The notes under the pieces were generated by a model. The model ran no database searches. It worked only from the letters and a program-made list of their open reading frames with translations, and was not told where the DNA came from. This document shows, piece after piece, positions 32,792 through 41,123 of a stretch of 46,355 bases of DNA. The translations under genes and the position numbers were made by a program. How positions within the stretch are numbered: the first letter of the stretch is position 1; the number at the start of each line of letters is the position of its first letter. This DNA is from Serinicoccus sediminis (GTDB lineage Bacteria; Actinomycetota; Actinomycetes; Actinomycetales; Dermatophilaceae), in NCBI RefSeq assembly GCF_004153545.1, contig NZ_SDVA01000022.1, positions 1 through 46,355 of the forward strand. Direction: 5' to 3'.

Positions 32792-33913
32792 TCAGCGGCG
32801 CCAGGCCTCGTCGTCCAGGGTCGACAGCTGCGCCTGGACGAGCTCGCGCAGCCGCTGGCGGTAGCTGCTCTGCGCCTCGTCCAGCCCGGTGATGCGCTGC
32901 TCGAGCATCGTCCGGCGGGTCTGCAGGTCGGCCAGGATGCCCGCACGCTCCTCCTCCGCCTCGGCGACCAGGTGGTCGTGCCGGTCCTGGCCCTCGGTCA
33001 GGAGGCGGTCGTGCTCGGCCTGGCCCGCCGTGAGCAGCCGGCCGTGCTCGGCCTGGCCTTCCGCGAGGAGGCGGTCGTGCTCGTCGCGAGCCTGGGTGAG
33101 CAGACGCTCCTGCTCGGCCTGGGCCTCGCCGACCAGCCGGTCGTGCTCCGCGCGGGCCTGGTCGAGCAGGCCGACGCTCTGCTCGCGGGCCTGGGTGAGC
33201 GCGCCCTCCGCCTCCGCCCGGGCCTGGGTGAGCGCCGCCTCGCCCTCGCCCCGACCCTGCTCGCGCAGCCGGTCGCCCTCGGCCCTCCCCTGCTCCACGT
33301 AGTCCTCGTGCAGCCGACGGGCCACGGTGAGGATGACGTCCAGGTCGGTCTGCTGCGGGTCGTCACCCTCGGGGAGGTGCAGGTCGTCGCCGAAGGTCTC
33401 GGTGCCGCGGGTCTCGGCGGCCACCCGGAGAGTGCGCAGCTCGGTGGCGGCACGGTCGTGGGCGGCGATGGTCTGGTCCAGCTCGGCCTGGACACGGCGC
33501 AGCGCGTCCTCCTTGGCGGCCAGGCCGGCCTCGGCCTCCTGCTGCCGCCGCTCGGCCTCGCGTGCGGCGGACTCGGCGGCCTCGGCGCGCTGGTCGGCCT
33601 CGTCGGCGGCGGCCGTGGACCGGTCGAGCCGGGCCTGGACCTCCGCGAGCTCGGTGACGAGCTCGCGGCGCTCGGCGCGGATGAGGTCGACCTGGTGCTG
33701 CTCGCGCTGCACCCGCTCGGAGACCTCGTCGTCGGCACTGCGGGAGGTATGGCCGGCGACCTCGCCCTCGAGCTCCTCCACCCGCGACTGCTGCCGCCGG
33801 AGCTCGGTGACGACCTCCTCGAGGAAGGCGTCGACCTGCGACTCGTCATACCCACGGCGGAGCTGGGTGGTCTTGAACGTCTTGCGGATGACGTCGTCCG
33901 GGTGCAGCGGCAC
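32792..33913 (-). CDS. DivIVA-like protein (copy 2), distal to the Tad operon
   Basis: A 373-residue DivIVA-domain protein clearly paralogous to copy 1. The N-terminus VPLHPDDVIRKTFKTT then RRGYDESQVDAFLEEVV aligns with copy 1. A longer coiled coil follows, with degenerate 11-residue repeats of the form GQAEHDRLLTE. GTG 33913 is chosen because GAGGAG lies six bases upstream and the protein then begins like copy 1; a start at 33931 would add six residues. It lies 27 bp after tadC and 35 bp before pgeF, so it links the pilus operon to the division genes. It may position the pilus machine at poles or septa; that is inference. Confidence 0.88.
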   Translation of the reverse strand: MPLHPDDVIRKTFKTTQLRRGYDESQVDAFLEEVVTELRRQQSRVEELEGEVAGHTSRSADDEVSERVQREQHQVDLIRAERRELVTELAEVQARLDRSTAAADEADQRAEAAESAAREAERRQQEAEAGLAAKEDALRRVQAELDQTIAAHDRAATELRTLRVAAETRGTETFGDDLHLPEGDDPQQTDLDVILTVARRLHEDYVEQGRAEGDRLREQGRGEGEAALTQARAEAEGALTQAREQSVGLLDQARAEHDRLVGEAQAEQERLLTQARDEHDRLLAEGQAEHGRLLTAGQAEHDRLLTEGQDRHDHLVAEAEEERAGILADLQTRRTMLEQRITGLDEAQSSYRQRLRELVQAQLSTLDDEAWRR

Positions 33914-33940
33914 GGTGCGCTCCTCTTTCACTGGCCCGGC

Positions 33941-34840
33941 CTACCGGCCGGAGAAGGACTCGATGATGTTGATGACGCCCGGCCCCATGACGATGATGAA
34001 GAGCACGGGCAGGATGGTGAGGATGAGGGGGAAGACGACCTTGACCGGGATCTTCATCGCCTTCTCCTCGGCGCGCTGGCGGCGCTTGAGGCGCATCTCG
34101 TCGGCCTGGGTCGAGAGCACCCTGGCGATCGACACGCCGTGCCGCTCCGCCTGGATGACCGCACGGAGGAAGCGGCGCAGGTCCGGCTCCGGACTGCGCT
34201 CGGCCAGCGCCTGGTAGGCCTGTCGTCGAGGCTGGCCGACCTGGATGTCCTGCAGGGTGCGGATGAGCTCCTCGGCCAGGGGCCCGGAGCTGTTGCGCGC
34301 GACGTGGGCCATGGCCGCCTCGAAGCCGAGCCCCGCCTCGACCGCGATGGTCATCTGGTCGAGGGTGTCGGGCAGCGCCCGCTGGATCGCTGTCCGCCGC
34401 TTGATGCCCGTGTTGTACAGCAGCAGGTCGGGCAGGAACCAGGCGAGGGCGACGACGGCGACCGCGAAGACGACGAGGCGGCTGCCGGGGTTGCGGGAGA
34501 CCATGAGCAGCATGACGGCGAGGGCGCCGCTGGCTGCCAGCAGCTTGGTGACCAGGACCCGCTCGAGCGGCCAGGCAGCCGGACGGCCGGCTCGCGAGAG
34601 CAGCCGATCGATCTGACGGACCCAGGCTGTCGGGGTGAGCCGGCGAGCGAGCCCCACCAGGCCGGACCCAACCGTCTCGTCCCTGGCCATCTCACCCGCG
34701 CGCGCACCGCCCCGGTGCAGGTTCGCCATCGCCCGGGATCGCTGCGCTCCCGTGTCGGAGGTCAGGGAGTAGGTCAGCAGCAGGGCTGCGGCGGCGACCG
34801 CGACGACGGCCACGACGACCACGACGAACGGCGTCGCCAT
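33941..34840 (-). CDS. tadC: Tad pilus inner-membrane platform protein TadC
   Basis: A 299-residue type II secretion F-domain protein. An N-terminal helix precedes two central helices (about residues 95-140). The cytoplasmic T2SSF domain (ALPDTLDQMTIAVEAGLGFEAAM, then LVxERHGVS-like AERHGVSIARVL) and two C-terminal helices follow. With TadB it forms the membrane platform on which the TadA ATPase works. Its ATG overlaps the tadB stop by one base (TGATG). Confidence 0.93.
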   Translation of the reverse strand: MATPFVVVVVAVVAVAAAALLLTYSLTSDTGAQRSRAMANLHRGGARAGEMARDETVGSGLVGLARRLTPTAWVRQIDRLLSRAGRPAAWPLERVLVTKLLAASGALAVMLLMVSRNPGSRLVVFAVAVVALAWFLPDLLLYNTGIKRRTAIQRALPDTLDQMTIAVEAGLGFEAAMAHVARNSSGPLAEELIRTLQDIQVGQPRRQAYQALAERSPEPDLRRFLRAVIQAERHGVSIARVLSTQADEMRLKRRQRAEEKAMKIPVKVVFPLILTILPVLFIIVMGPGVINIIESFSGR

Positions 34841-35781
34841 CAGAACTCCACCTTGACCGTCGCCCGCATCCAGAAGAATCCGACCACCAGCAGCAGCACG
34901 GCCACCCCGATCATGAGGAACCCGAGGGTGGTGGTCGTGAACACCGACAGGTAGCCGGGGTTGAGGAAGGACAGCACGAGGACGACGAAGAACGGCAGGG
35001 CCATGAGCACGCGGCCGGAGAGCTTGCCCTCCGCGCTGAGCGCCTCGACCTGGCGGCGCAGCTGTCCACGCGACCGGATGGTCTCCGCGACGGTGTCGAG
35101 CACCTCGGAGAGGTTGCCTCCGACCATGCGGTGGATGGCGATGGCCTGGACGACCCAGCGGAAGTCGTCGCTGTCCATCCGCTCCGCGACGTCCGCGAGC
35201 GCCTCGGTGGTGTCCCGTCCGACCCGGATCTGGGTCACGGCGCGGCTGATCTCCCCTGCCGCCGGGTCCTCGGTGTCGGTGGTCAACGAGTCCAGCGACT
35301 GCTGCAGGCTGTGCCCGGCCCGCAGGTTGCTGGCCAGGAGCGTCAGGATGTCGTCGAGCTGCTCGGCGAACGCACTACGTCGCCGCTCGGCCTTGATGCT
35401 GACGAGCAGGACCCCCCCGGCCACCGCGAAGCCGCCGAGCAGCACGGCGATGACGACCGAGCCCAGCACGACCCCGACGGCCAGGCCCACCAGAACTGCG
35501 GCTCCGACGAGGAGCAGGTACTCCGGCAGGGTCTGGGTGAAACCGGCCCGGTCGAGGGCCCGCTCCCAGGCCAGGCCGCGGCGGCCGCGAGCTACGCTCC
35601 TGCCGATGGCCTCGGTGGCGGTCTGCGAGAGACGGGAGAGGGCCGACTCCTGCTCGACCGCCCCGACCCGCCGCCGTGCGGCAGCGCGGGTGGAGGGCAC
35701 GAGGATCACGGCTAGAGCCAGGCTCAGGCCGGTGAGGATCAGCAGGGCTGCGGCCCAGGGGCTGACGAGGAGGCTCACCAC
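34840..35781 (-). CDS. tadB: Tad pilus inner-membrane platform protein TadB
   Basis: A 313-residue T2SSF-domain membrane protein, paralogous to TadC. Two N-terminal helices flank a basic segment. The central F-domain (QLDDILTLLASNLRAGHSLQQSL) and two C-terminal helices complete the platform subunit. GTG 35781 or 35778 is the start; the latter overlaps the tadA stop as GTGA. Gene order tadA-tadB-tadC is standard for Flp/Tad systems. Confidence 0.93.
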   Translation of the reverse strand: MVSLLVSPWAAALLILTGLSLALAVILVPSTRAAARRRVGAVEQESALSRLSQTATEAIGRSVARGRRGLAWERALDRAGFTQTLPEYLLLVGAAVLVGLAVGVVLGSVVIAVLLGGFAVAGGVLLVSIKAERRRSAFAEQLDDILTLLASNLRAGHSLQQSLDSLTTDTEDPAAGEISRAVTQIRVGRDTTEALADVAERMDSDDFRWVVQAIAIHRMVGGNLSEVLDTVAETIRSRGQLRRQVEALSAEGKLSGRVLMALPFFVVLVLSFLNPGYLSVFTTTTLGFLMIGVAVLLLVVGFFWMRATVKVEF

Positions 35782-37268
35782 GCGTTCCTCGCCTTGAGCT
35801 CGTGGTCGAAGACCCCGGGCGGCAGGTGGATGCCCAGGTCCTCGAAGCGCTCGGTGAAGCCCGGTCGCACCCCGGTGGCCCTCGGGCGCCCGAGGAACTT
35901 GCCATGCTCGTCCACGCCGGCGCTGAAGTCGAAGACGAAGGCGTCCTGCAGGGTGATGATGTCGCCCTCCATCCCCTGCACCTCGGTGACGTGGGTGACC
36001 CGGCGCGTGCCGTCCCGGAGGCGCGAGAGGTGGACGATGAGGTCGACCGCCGAGGAGATCTGCTCGCGGATGGCCCGCAGCGGCAGGTCCATCCCGGCCA
36101 TGAGCACGAGGGTCTCCAGCCGGGCGATGGCGTCGCGCGGGGTGTTGGCGTGCACGGTGGACAGCGACCCCTCGTGGCCGGTGTTCATCGCCTGGAGCAT
36201 GTCGAGGCTCTCTGCTCCGCGGACCTCACCGACCACGATGCGGTCGGGACGCATCCGCAGCGAGTTGCGGACGAGGTCGCGGATGGTGATCGCGCCCCGA
36301 CCCTCGATGTTGGGCGGCCGGCTCTCCAGTCGCACGACGTGCTCCTGCTGCAGCTGCAGCTCCACGGCGTCCTCGATGGTGACGATGCGCTCGTCCGTGG
36401 GGATGAACGAGGAGAGCACGTTGAGCAACGTCGTCTTGCCGGTGCCGGTGCCGCCGGTCACCAGGATGTTGAGCCGGGCCTTGACGCACGCGTCCAGCAG
36501 GGTGACCATCTCCGGGGTCAACGAGTCGCGCCGCACCAGGTCGGCCGCCATGAGGGGGACCTTGCCGAACTTGCGGATGGTGAGCGACGAGCCGTTGACC
36601 GCCAACGGTGGGATGACCGCATTGACCCGCGAGCCGTCCTCGAGCCGAGCGTCCACCAGCGGCGACGACTCGTCGATCCGACGTCCCACCCGGGAGACGA
36701 TGCGCTCGATCACCCGGCGCAGCTGCTCCTCGGACGTGAAGACGACCCCGGAGTTGGTGAGCCGGCCCGCCCGCTCGACGTAGACGTGGTCGGGCCCGTT
36801 GACCATGACCTCGGTGACGTCGTCGTCGTCGAGCAGCTTCTGCAGGGGGCCGTAGCCCAGGACGTCGTCGGTGAGGTCGTCGATGAGCCGTCGGCGCTCG
36901 TCCGGCTTGAGCGAGATGTCCGCGGACTGGACCAGCGCGGCCAGCTCCTTGCGCACCAGTGCCTGCAGCTCGGCCTCCTGCAGGGAGGAGTCCGTGAGGC
37001 GGCCCCCCATCTTCTGGAACAGCTGCTCACGCGCCTGCTCCTTGAAGGTCTGCAGCGCCGAGCTGACCGGCGCCGGGGTGACGGCCGGCGGTGGCGTCTG
37101 CACGGGCTCGGGGGACGGGTCGGTCGGCGCGTCCACGGCCGACGGCTCGACGGCCGGGCCGGCAGCGGCCGCGGGAGCGGCCGGCATACCGGCCGGCCTC
37201 GTCGCGGGGGGCGCCGCCTGCAAAGGGCGTGGCTGCTGCGCGGAGCGCAGCCGGTCGGACAGCTTCAT
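35775..37268 (-). CDS. tadA: Tad pilus assembly/retraction ATPase TadA (CpaF)
   Basis: A 497-residue secretion ATPase. A Pro/Ala-rich, probably disordered N-terminus (residues 15-70) is followed by the N-terminal domain and the ATPase core. The core has Walker A GGTGTGKT (272-279), the Asp box VTIEDAVELQL, Walker B DRIVVGEVRG and the His box STVHANTPRD. It powers both extension and, in CpaF-type systems, retraction of the Flp pilus. Its ATG overlaps the cpaE stop (ATGA). Confidence 0.96.
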   Translation of the reverse strand: MKLSDRLRSAQQPRPLQAAPPATRPAGMPAAPAAAAGPAVEPSAVDAPTDPSPEPVQTPPPAVTPAPVSSALQTFKEQAREQLFQKMGGRLTDSSLQEAELQALVRKELAALVQSADISLKPDERRRLIDDLTDDVLGYGPLQKLLDDDDVTEVMVNGPDHVYVERAGRLTNSGVVFTSEEQLRRVIERIVSRVGRRIDESSPLVDARLEDGSRVNAVIPPLAVNGSSLTIRKFGKVPLMAADLVRRDSLTPEMVTLLDACVKARLNILVTGGTGTGKTTLLNVLSSFIPTDERIVTIEDAVELQLQQEHVVRLESRPPNIEGRGAITIRDLVRNSLRMRPDRIVVGEVRGAESLDMLQAMNTGHEGSLSTVHANTPRDAIARLETLVLMAGMDLPLRAIREQISSAVDLIVHLSRLRDGTRRVTHVTEVQGMEGDIITLQDAFVFDFSAGVDEHGKFLGRPRATGVRPGFTERFEDLGIHLPPGVFDHELKARNAW

Positions 37269-38443
37269 CGCACTGCTCCTCGGTGTCGACCGTTCCAGCG
37301 GTTCCCGCTGGAGAGGTGGGCGAAGCGACCGACGAAGCCGGTGATGGCCCGGCTCACCTTGTCCTTCGGCATGGCGCTCACCATGGGACGCCCCTGGTTG
37401 GTGCTCCTCGGCACCTTGGGCGAGCGCGGCAGGGCGAGGTCGACCTCCCGGCCGATCGCCGCCGTGACGTCCTTCACGGTGAGGCCCGCGTCACCGTCGG
37501 CGAAGTTCACCACCACGTGGCGCGTGGACGGCGACAGCTCGAGCTCGTCGAGCACCTCGAGCTCCTTCTTGAGCCCGCGCACGCCGGGCACGTCCAGGCT
37601 GGTGATGAGCACGAGGTCCGTGGTGTGGTCGATCGCGGCCAGCGTCTGCTCGCTCATACCGGGTGCCGTGTCGAGCACGACGTAGCGGAACTCCTGCTTG
37701 AGCAGGCGCAGCAGGGTGTCGACGGCGGCCGGGGTGACGACGTCGGCCTCGGCCGGGTTGTGCACGCCGCAGACCACCTGGAGCCCGGACGGGTGGCGGG
37801 TCAGCAGCGACTTCAGGGTCATGGCGTCGGAGAGCCCGGGGCCCACCACGATGTCTCCCAGGGTGTAGGTCGGCTGCAGGTCGAGCGCCGAGGCGACATC
37901 GCCGAACTGCACGTCGAGGTCGACGAGCACGGTGCCCTGCGGGGCCTGCTGCGCCAGCGCGGCTGCGACATTCGTCGCCAGGGTGGTCTTGCCCACGCCG
38001 CCCTTCGGCGAGGCGACGGTGATGACGCGACCGGTGAAGCCGTCCACCTCGGCCGCGGCGCCACCCGCGGCCTCCCCGGCCCGGCGCAGCACCAGGCGCA
38101 GCTCCTCGACCGAGACCTCGGGGTCGATGAGGTCGCGCACGCCGCTGCGCAGCGCCGGCAGGGCGAGCCGGTCGGCCTCGTCGGTGAGCAGCAGGAGGGA
38201 GACGGCCGGGTACTGGCCCCCCACCCGGCCCGCCACGTCCAGGGCGTGCGCCTCGGCGACGCCCCCGTCCCGCACGTCCAGGATGACCGCGCGGACCGCG
38301 TCGGGTTCGGGGGCCATGGCCACCAGCTGGGGGGCGGTCGCCGGCAGCTGCTGGGGCTGCAGCACGGTGAGGTCGTCGCCGCCAGCCAAGCGGACCTTGC
38401 GGGCCGTCTCGGTGGAGGTCGTGACCAGGATCGCGGCGCTCAC
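37265..38443 (-). CDS. cpaE: CpaE/TadZ-like pilus-localising ATPase
   Basis: A 392-residue protein. An N-terminal receiver-like domain (residues 1-125, containing AVILDVRDGG and a VSLLLLTDEAD strand) lacks a clear phosphorylation pattern. A ParA/MinD-type ATPase follows, with deviant Walker A KGGVGKT (147-153), VLVDLDVQFGD and a VLDTAPGMSE switch region. CpaE/TadZ proteins localise the Tad machine, often to the cell pole, which matters given the DivIVA paralogue at the end of the same operon. GTG 38443 overlaps the cpaB stop. Confidence 0.92.
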   Translation of the reverse strand: MSAAILVTTSTETARKVRLAGGDDLTVLQPQQLPATAPQLVAMAPEPDAVRAVILDVRDGGVAEAHALDVAGRVGGQYPAVSLLLLTDEADRLALPALRSGVRDLIDPEVSVEELRLVLRRAGEAAGGAAAEVDGFTGRVITVASPKGGVGKTTLATNVAAALAQQAPQGTVLVDLDVQFGDVASALDLQPTYTLGDIVVGPGLSDAMTLKSLLTRHPSGLQVVCGVHNPAEADVVTPAAVDTLLRLLKQEFRYVVLDTAPGMSEQTLAAIDHTTDLVLITSLDVPGVRGLKKELEVLDELELSPSTRHVVVNFADGDAGLTVKDVTAAIGREVDLALPRSPKVPRSTNQGRPMVSAMPKDKVSRAITGFVGRFAHLSSGNRWNGRHRGAVR

Positions 38444-39330
38444 TGGAGCACGTCTCCGACGAGCTCCGGCAGCTGGACGACCTTGACGTCCGGGCCGTCC
38501 TCCTGCGCCGTCTCCGGCTCGTAGCTCAGCCAGACGGTCCCGAACTCCATGGCGTAGACGAGGCGCTCGGCATCGCTGCCGGAGAGCGCGAGGGTCACGA
38601 GGAGCTCGTCCTCCGGACCGGCGTCCTCCTCCTCCACGGCCGCCGCCTCGTCGTCACCCTCGCCGCCGGCAGGCGCCGCGGGCGGCGCGGGCACGTAACC
38701 GCCCTGGACCCGGGTGACGAGCACCTTCTCGATAGCGAGCTGCGTGAGGTCGAGGCGCAGGCTGTCGGTGCCGCCGTCCTCAGAGGTGTCGGACCCTGCC
38801 TCCTCCGGGAGGTCCTCGAGCCAGCGCACCTCCCCGTTGGCGTCGACGTAGAGCCCCTGCTGGAACTCGGCCTCGAAGGACATGAACACGCCCACCCGGT
38901 CGCCGGCGGCGATGTCGCCACCGAGCGAGCGAGCGGTGCCCAACGGGACGGTGATCTGGTGGAGGTCCTGCGCCTCCTCGGGCAGCTCGAAGTCGTCGCG
39001 CCCGCGGATCTCGTCCGGGGTGGCGAAACGGGCCGTGGACAGCTGCTCCCCCTCGGGGACGTCCGCGAGGGCGACCTCACCCTCCAGGTCGTCGAGGTCG
39101 GTGACGACGCCGTCGACGAGGTAGGCCTCGGGGATCTGCCGGGCCTCGGTCAGCCCGTCGAGCTCGGCCGCGGGCGTCCCTTCCGCGATGGGCCCGGTGG
39201 CGACGAAGACCCGACGGGTCTCCATCCCTTCCAGAGCGCGCTGGTCGGCGTTCTGCGCGTAGCGCAGCACCAGGACGATGCCGAGCGCCGCGAGGACGAT
39301 CGCGAGCACGGCAGCAATAACTCGACGCAT
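38440..39330 (-). CDS. cpaB: Flp pilus assembly protein CpaB (RcpC)
   Basis: A 296-residue protein. An N-terminal membrane helix (residues 4-22) is followed by a SAF domain (VFVATGPIAEGTPAAEL) and an RcpC/CpaB domain (HQITVPLGTARSLGGDIAAGDRVGV). The C-terminal region carries a long acidic insertion (GGEGDDEAAAVEEEDAGPED). In Gram-negatives CpaB works with a secretin; none is expected in this monoderm, where it may bind wall polymers. It starts with ATG 39330, preceded by GGGAGAG. Confidence 0.88.
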   Translation of the reverse strand: MRRVIAAVLAIVLAALGIVLVLRYAQNADQRALEGMETRRVFVATGPIAEGTPAAELDGLTEARQIPEAYLVDGVVTDLDDLEGEVALADVPEGEQLSTARFATPDEIRGRDDFELPEEAQDLHQITVPLGTARSLGGDIAAGDRVGVFMSFEAEFQQGLYVDANGEVRWLEDLPEEAGSDTSEDGGTDSLRLDLTQLAIEKVLVTRVQGGYVPAPPAAPAGGEGDDEAAAVEEEDAGPEDELLVTLALSGSDAERLVYAMEFGTVWLSYEPETAQEDGPDVKVVQLPELVGDVLQ

Positions 39331-39408
39331 GAAACGACTCTCCCTGTGACCGGAGTGGACGTGAACGAACGGATGAACAGCAGAAGCGGAGTGGTGGAGC
39401 AGGTGCAG

Positions 39409-40377
39409 CTAGTCGATGAGAGTGACGACGGTGACCTCGGTGTCGTCATCACTGACGAGGTAGTCGTCGGGCGAGGCGACGTACTCCTTGAAGACGCCGG
39501 TGAGGCAGGTGTTGTGGTAGTCGGCGGTCGGTTTCGGCTTGGGGCCGCACGCCTGGCCGAGGGTCGAGCCACCGTTGCTCGGCTTGATCCCCGTCAGCTC
39601 GAGCGCGGCGAACCTCGTGACGCGGACCTTGCCGCTCGCGCCGGTGCCGATGTCGTCGTCGAAGATCGGGATGAGCACGGTCTCCCCGAGGAGGGAGGCG
39701 AAGTCGCAGCCGGAGACGGTCGAGGTGCCGGTCTTGGTGTCGACGTAGGCCCCCACGACGATCTCGACCTGGCACTCGACGGCGTGGTCCAGCCACCCGA
39801 AGGAACCGGGCGGGTAGTCCGAGCCCCAGTTGCAGACGCCGCCGTTGGCCTGCGAGCCGTTCTTGGGCATGTAGACGCTGATCTGCACCCCCAGCACCGG
39901 GCCGGCGGCGTTCTCGAAGTTGCACTGCGACACGGCGAGCGGCAGCATCGACGGCCCCTTCTGCGGCGCCCCCCACGCGGCGGTCGCCGTCGTCGTCAGT
40001 TCGGTGCTGTCGATGCCGAGCACGGGGAGGAACCAGTGGGTCTTGGTGCCGGTGACCGTCGCAGTCACCTCACGAGCCGACTCGTCGGCGTCCAGCTCGG
40101 TGTCGACACTGGCGGTCTCCGCCCGCACGTTGGCGACGCCGTAGGGACCGGCCACCGCGTCGATGCCTGCGCACCCGTTCTCACCGCACTCCTGCGCGGC
40201 GGCGAGGGCGGCGGCGTCCGCACCGTTCTGGAGCTCCTGGCGTTTGGCCATCGTGGCGCTGCCGTCGACGGCGAGCCCGGTGAAGCCGACCATGACGGTC
40301 AGGAGCAGGGCCACGAGCACCGCGGTGGCCCCGCGCTCCCGGTCGGAGCCGGCGAGGCGCTGGGTCAACCGCCGCAT
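39409..40377 (-). CDS. Tad-domain (TadG-like) pilus-associated protein
   Basis: A 322-residue exported protein. The N-terminus RERGATAVLVALLLTVMVGFTG is a TadG-type (putative Flp pilus-assembly, pfam Tad) membrane segment, followed by DGSATMAKRQELQNGADAAALAAA. The outer domain contains about ten cysteines (for example CGENGC, SQCNFEN, SGCDFA), suggesting several disulfides, and no von Willebrand domain that I can see. ATG 40377 is inside the tadE end (13-bp overlap). It may form or cap the pilus, or bind a surface. Confidence 0.82.
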   Translation of the reverse strand: MRRLTQRLAGSDRERGATAVLVALLLTVMVGFTGLAVDGSATMAKRQELQNGADAAALAAAQECGENGCAGIDAVAGPYGVANVRAETASVDTELDADESAREVTATVTGTKTHWFLPVLGIDSTELTTTATAAWGAPQKGPSMLPLAVSQCNFENAAGPVLGVQISVYMPKNGSQANGGVCNWGSDYPPGSFGWLDHAVECQVEIVVGAYVDTKTGTSTVSGCDFASLLGETVLIPIFDDDIGTGASGKVRVTRFAALELTGIKPSNGGSTLGQACGPKPKPTADYHNTCLTGVFKEYVASPDDYLVSDDDTEVTVVTLID

Positions 40378-40730
40378 CGCATGACTCCTTCCCCGGTGAG
40401 GGTGATGGTGCCGCTGCCGAAGAGCCCGGTCAGCCAGTCGGCGTCGTAGGTCGCGACCACCCGGGCCTGGCCGCCGCTGTCGCAGGCGCCGGTGGCGGGG
40501 GTGACGGCCACGGCCGCCCCGGGGAAGATCTGCTGGGCAGCCGCCTGCGCGTCGGCCTGGTCGTTCTTGACCGCCATCTCGCGGGCCCCGTCCCGCGCCG
40601 CCGCGGCGAGGGTGGACTGGAGGAACCACAGCCGGCCGAACTCCGCGGCCCCGAAGACGAGCGTGATGAGCATCAGGGCGACGAGGGCGAACTCGACGGC
40701 CGCCGCTCCTCGCTCGCGCTGTGCGCTCAT
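40365..40730 (-). CDS. tadE: TadE-family pseudopilin
   Basis: A 121-residue minor pilin. After a short leader MSAQRERG the sequence AAAVEFALVALMLITLVFGAAEFGRLW gives the class IV pilin cleavage site after Gly8 with Glu at mature position 5. A prepilin peptidase should process it; none is in this window. The C-terminal domain has two cysteines. GGAAGG precedes the ATG at 40730. It follows flp after 200 bp carrying two hairpins. Confidence 0.9.
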   Translation of the reverse strand: MSAQRERGAAAVEFALVALMLITLVFGAAEFGRLWFLQSTLAAAARDGAREMAVKNDQADAQAAAQQIFPGAAVAVTPATGACDSGGQARVVATYDADWLTGLFGSGTITLTGEGVMRCGG

Positions 40731-40789
40731 GACACGAACCTTCCAAGAATGCGACGAAGAGGTAGCCGGGCCGTCAATCAACAAGACTC

Positions 40790-40803
40790 GCCGGCCTGCC
40801 GGC
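40790..40803 (-). terminator. short GC hairpin between flp and tadE
   Basis: GCCGGC occurs twice around a CT dinucleotide (self-complementary); on the reverse strand it is followed by a T-richer stretch (TCTTGTTGATT). It could be a weak attenuator after the pilin gene. Confidence 0.35.
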
Positions 40804-40881
40804 CAATGTGCTCTGTCATCAAGAATGGAGGTCCCGACGAGAGCTTTGTCGGTGATGGGCGATCCATCGTTCCGAGACCAG

Positions 40882-40920
40882 CGCGCGTCCGGCACGACAC
40901 TTCGTCGGGCCGGACGCGCG
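40882..40920 (-). terminator. strong hairpin (attenuator) immediately after flp
   Basis: Perfect 12-bp arms CGCGCGTCCGGC and GCCGGACGCGCG enclose 15 bases that hold a further inner 4-bp stem (CGAC/GTCG). It starts 15 bases beyond the flp stop. Such a structure would reduce read-through to tadE-tadC and leave flp mRNA in excess, as needed for a major pilin. Confidence 0.75.
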
Positions 40921-40934
40921 TCGGTGGCACAGCG

Positions 40935-41123
40935 TCAGAGCGAGGTCGCGACGCCGTCGAAGAGAGTGTCGAGGTTGGTGCCGATCAGGGCGACAGCGGT
41001 GATGATGACCGCGGCGATGAGGGCGACCATCAGGCCGTACTCGACGGCGGTGGCGCCGCGCTCCTTGTCGGCCTCCTCGAGGCGGGACTTCAGGGTGGCG
41101 AGGGCGAAGAAGATGCTGGACAT
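40935..41123 (-). CDS. flp: Flp-family major pilin
   Basis: A 62-residue type IVb (Flp) prepilin. The leader ends at Gly23 and the mature protein begins ATAVEYGLMVALIAAVII, with Glu at mature position 5 and Tyr at 6, the Flp signature. The hydrophobic N-terminal helix makes up most of the mature protein. ATG 41123 is preceded by AAGGAG; longer in-frame sequence upstream is leader RNA. It is the first gene of the pilus operon and is followed by a strong hairpin. One pilin gene is present. Confidence 0.95.
   Translation of the reverse strand: MSSIFFALATLKSRLEEADKERGATAVEYGLMVALIAAVIITAVALIGTNLDTLFDGVATSL

Noticed and set aside
33914-33931. Starting divIVA copy 2 at 33931
   Set aside because: The extra residues encode the ribosome-binding site GAGGAG; the GTG at 33913 aligns with copy 1 and with usual DivIVA starts.
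40365-40895. tadE reading frame extended upstream to 40895
   Set aside because: The extra 55 codons would cover the hairpin region after flp and place a hydrophilic segment before the prepilin leader; ATG 40730 has GGAAGG and a proper leader.
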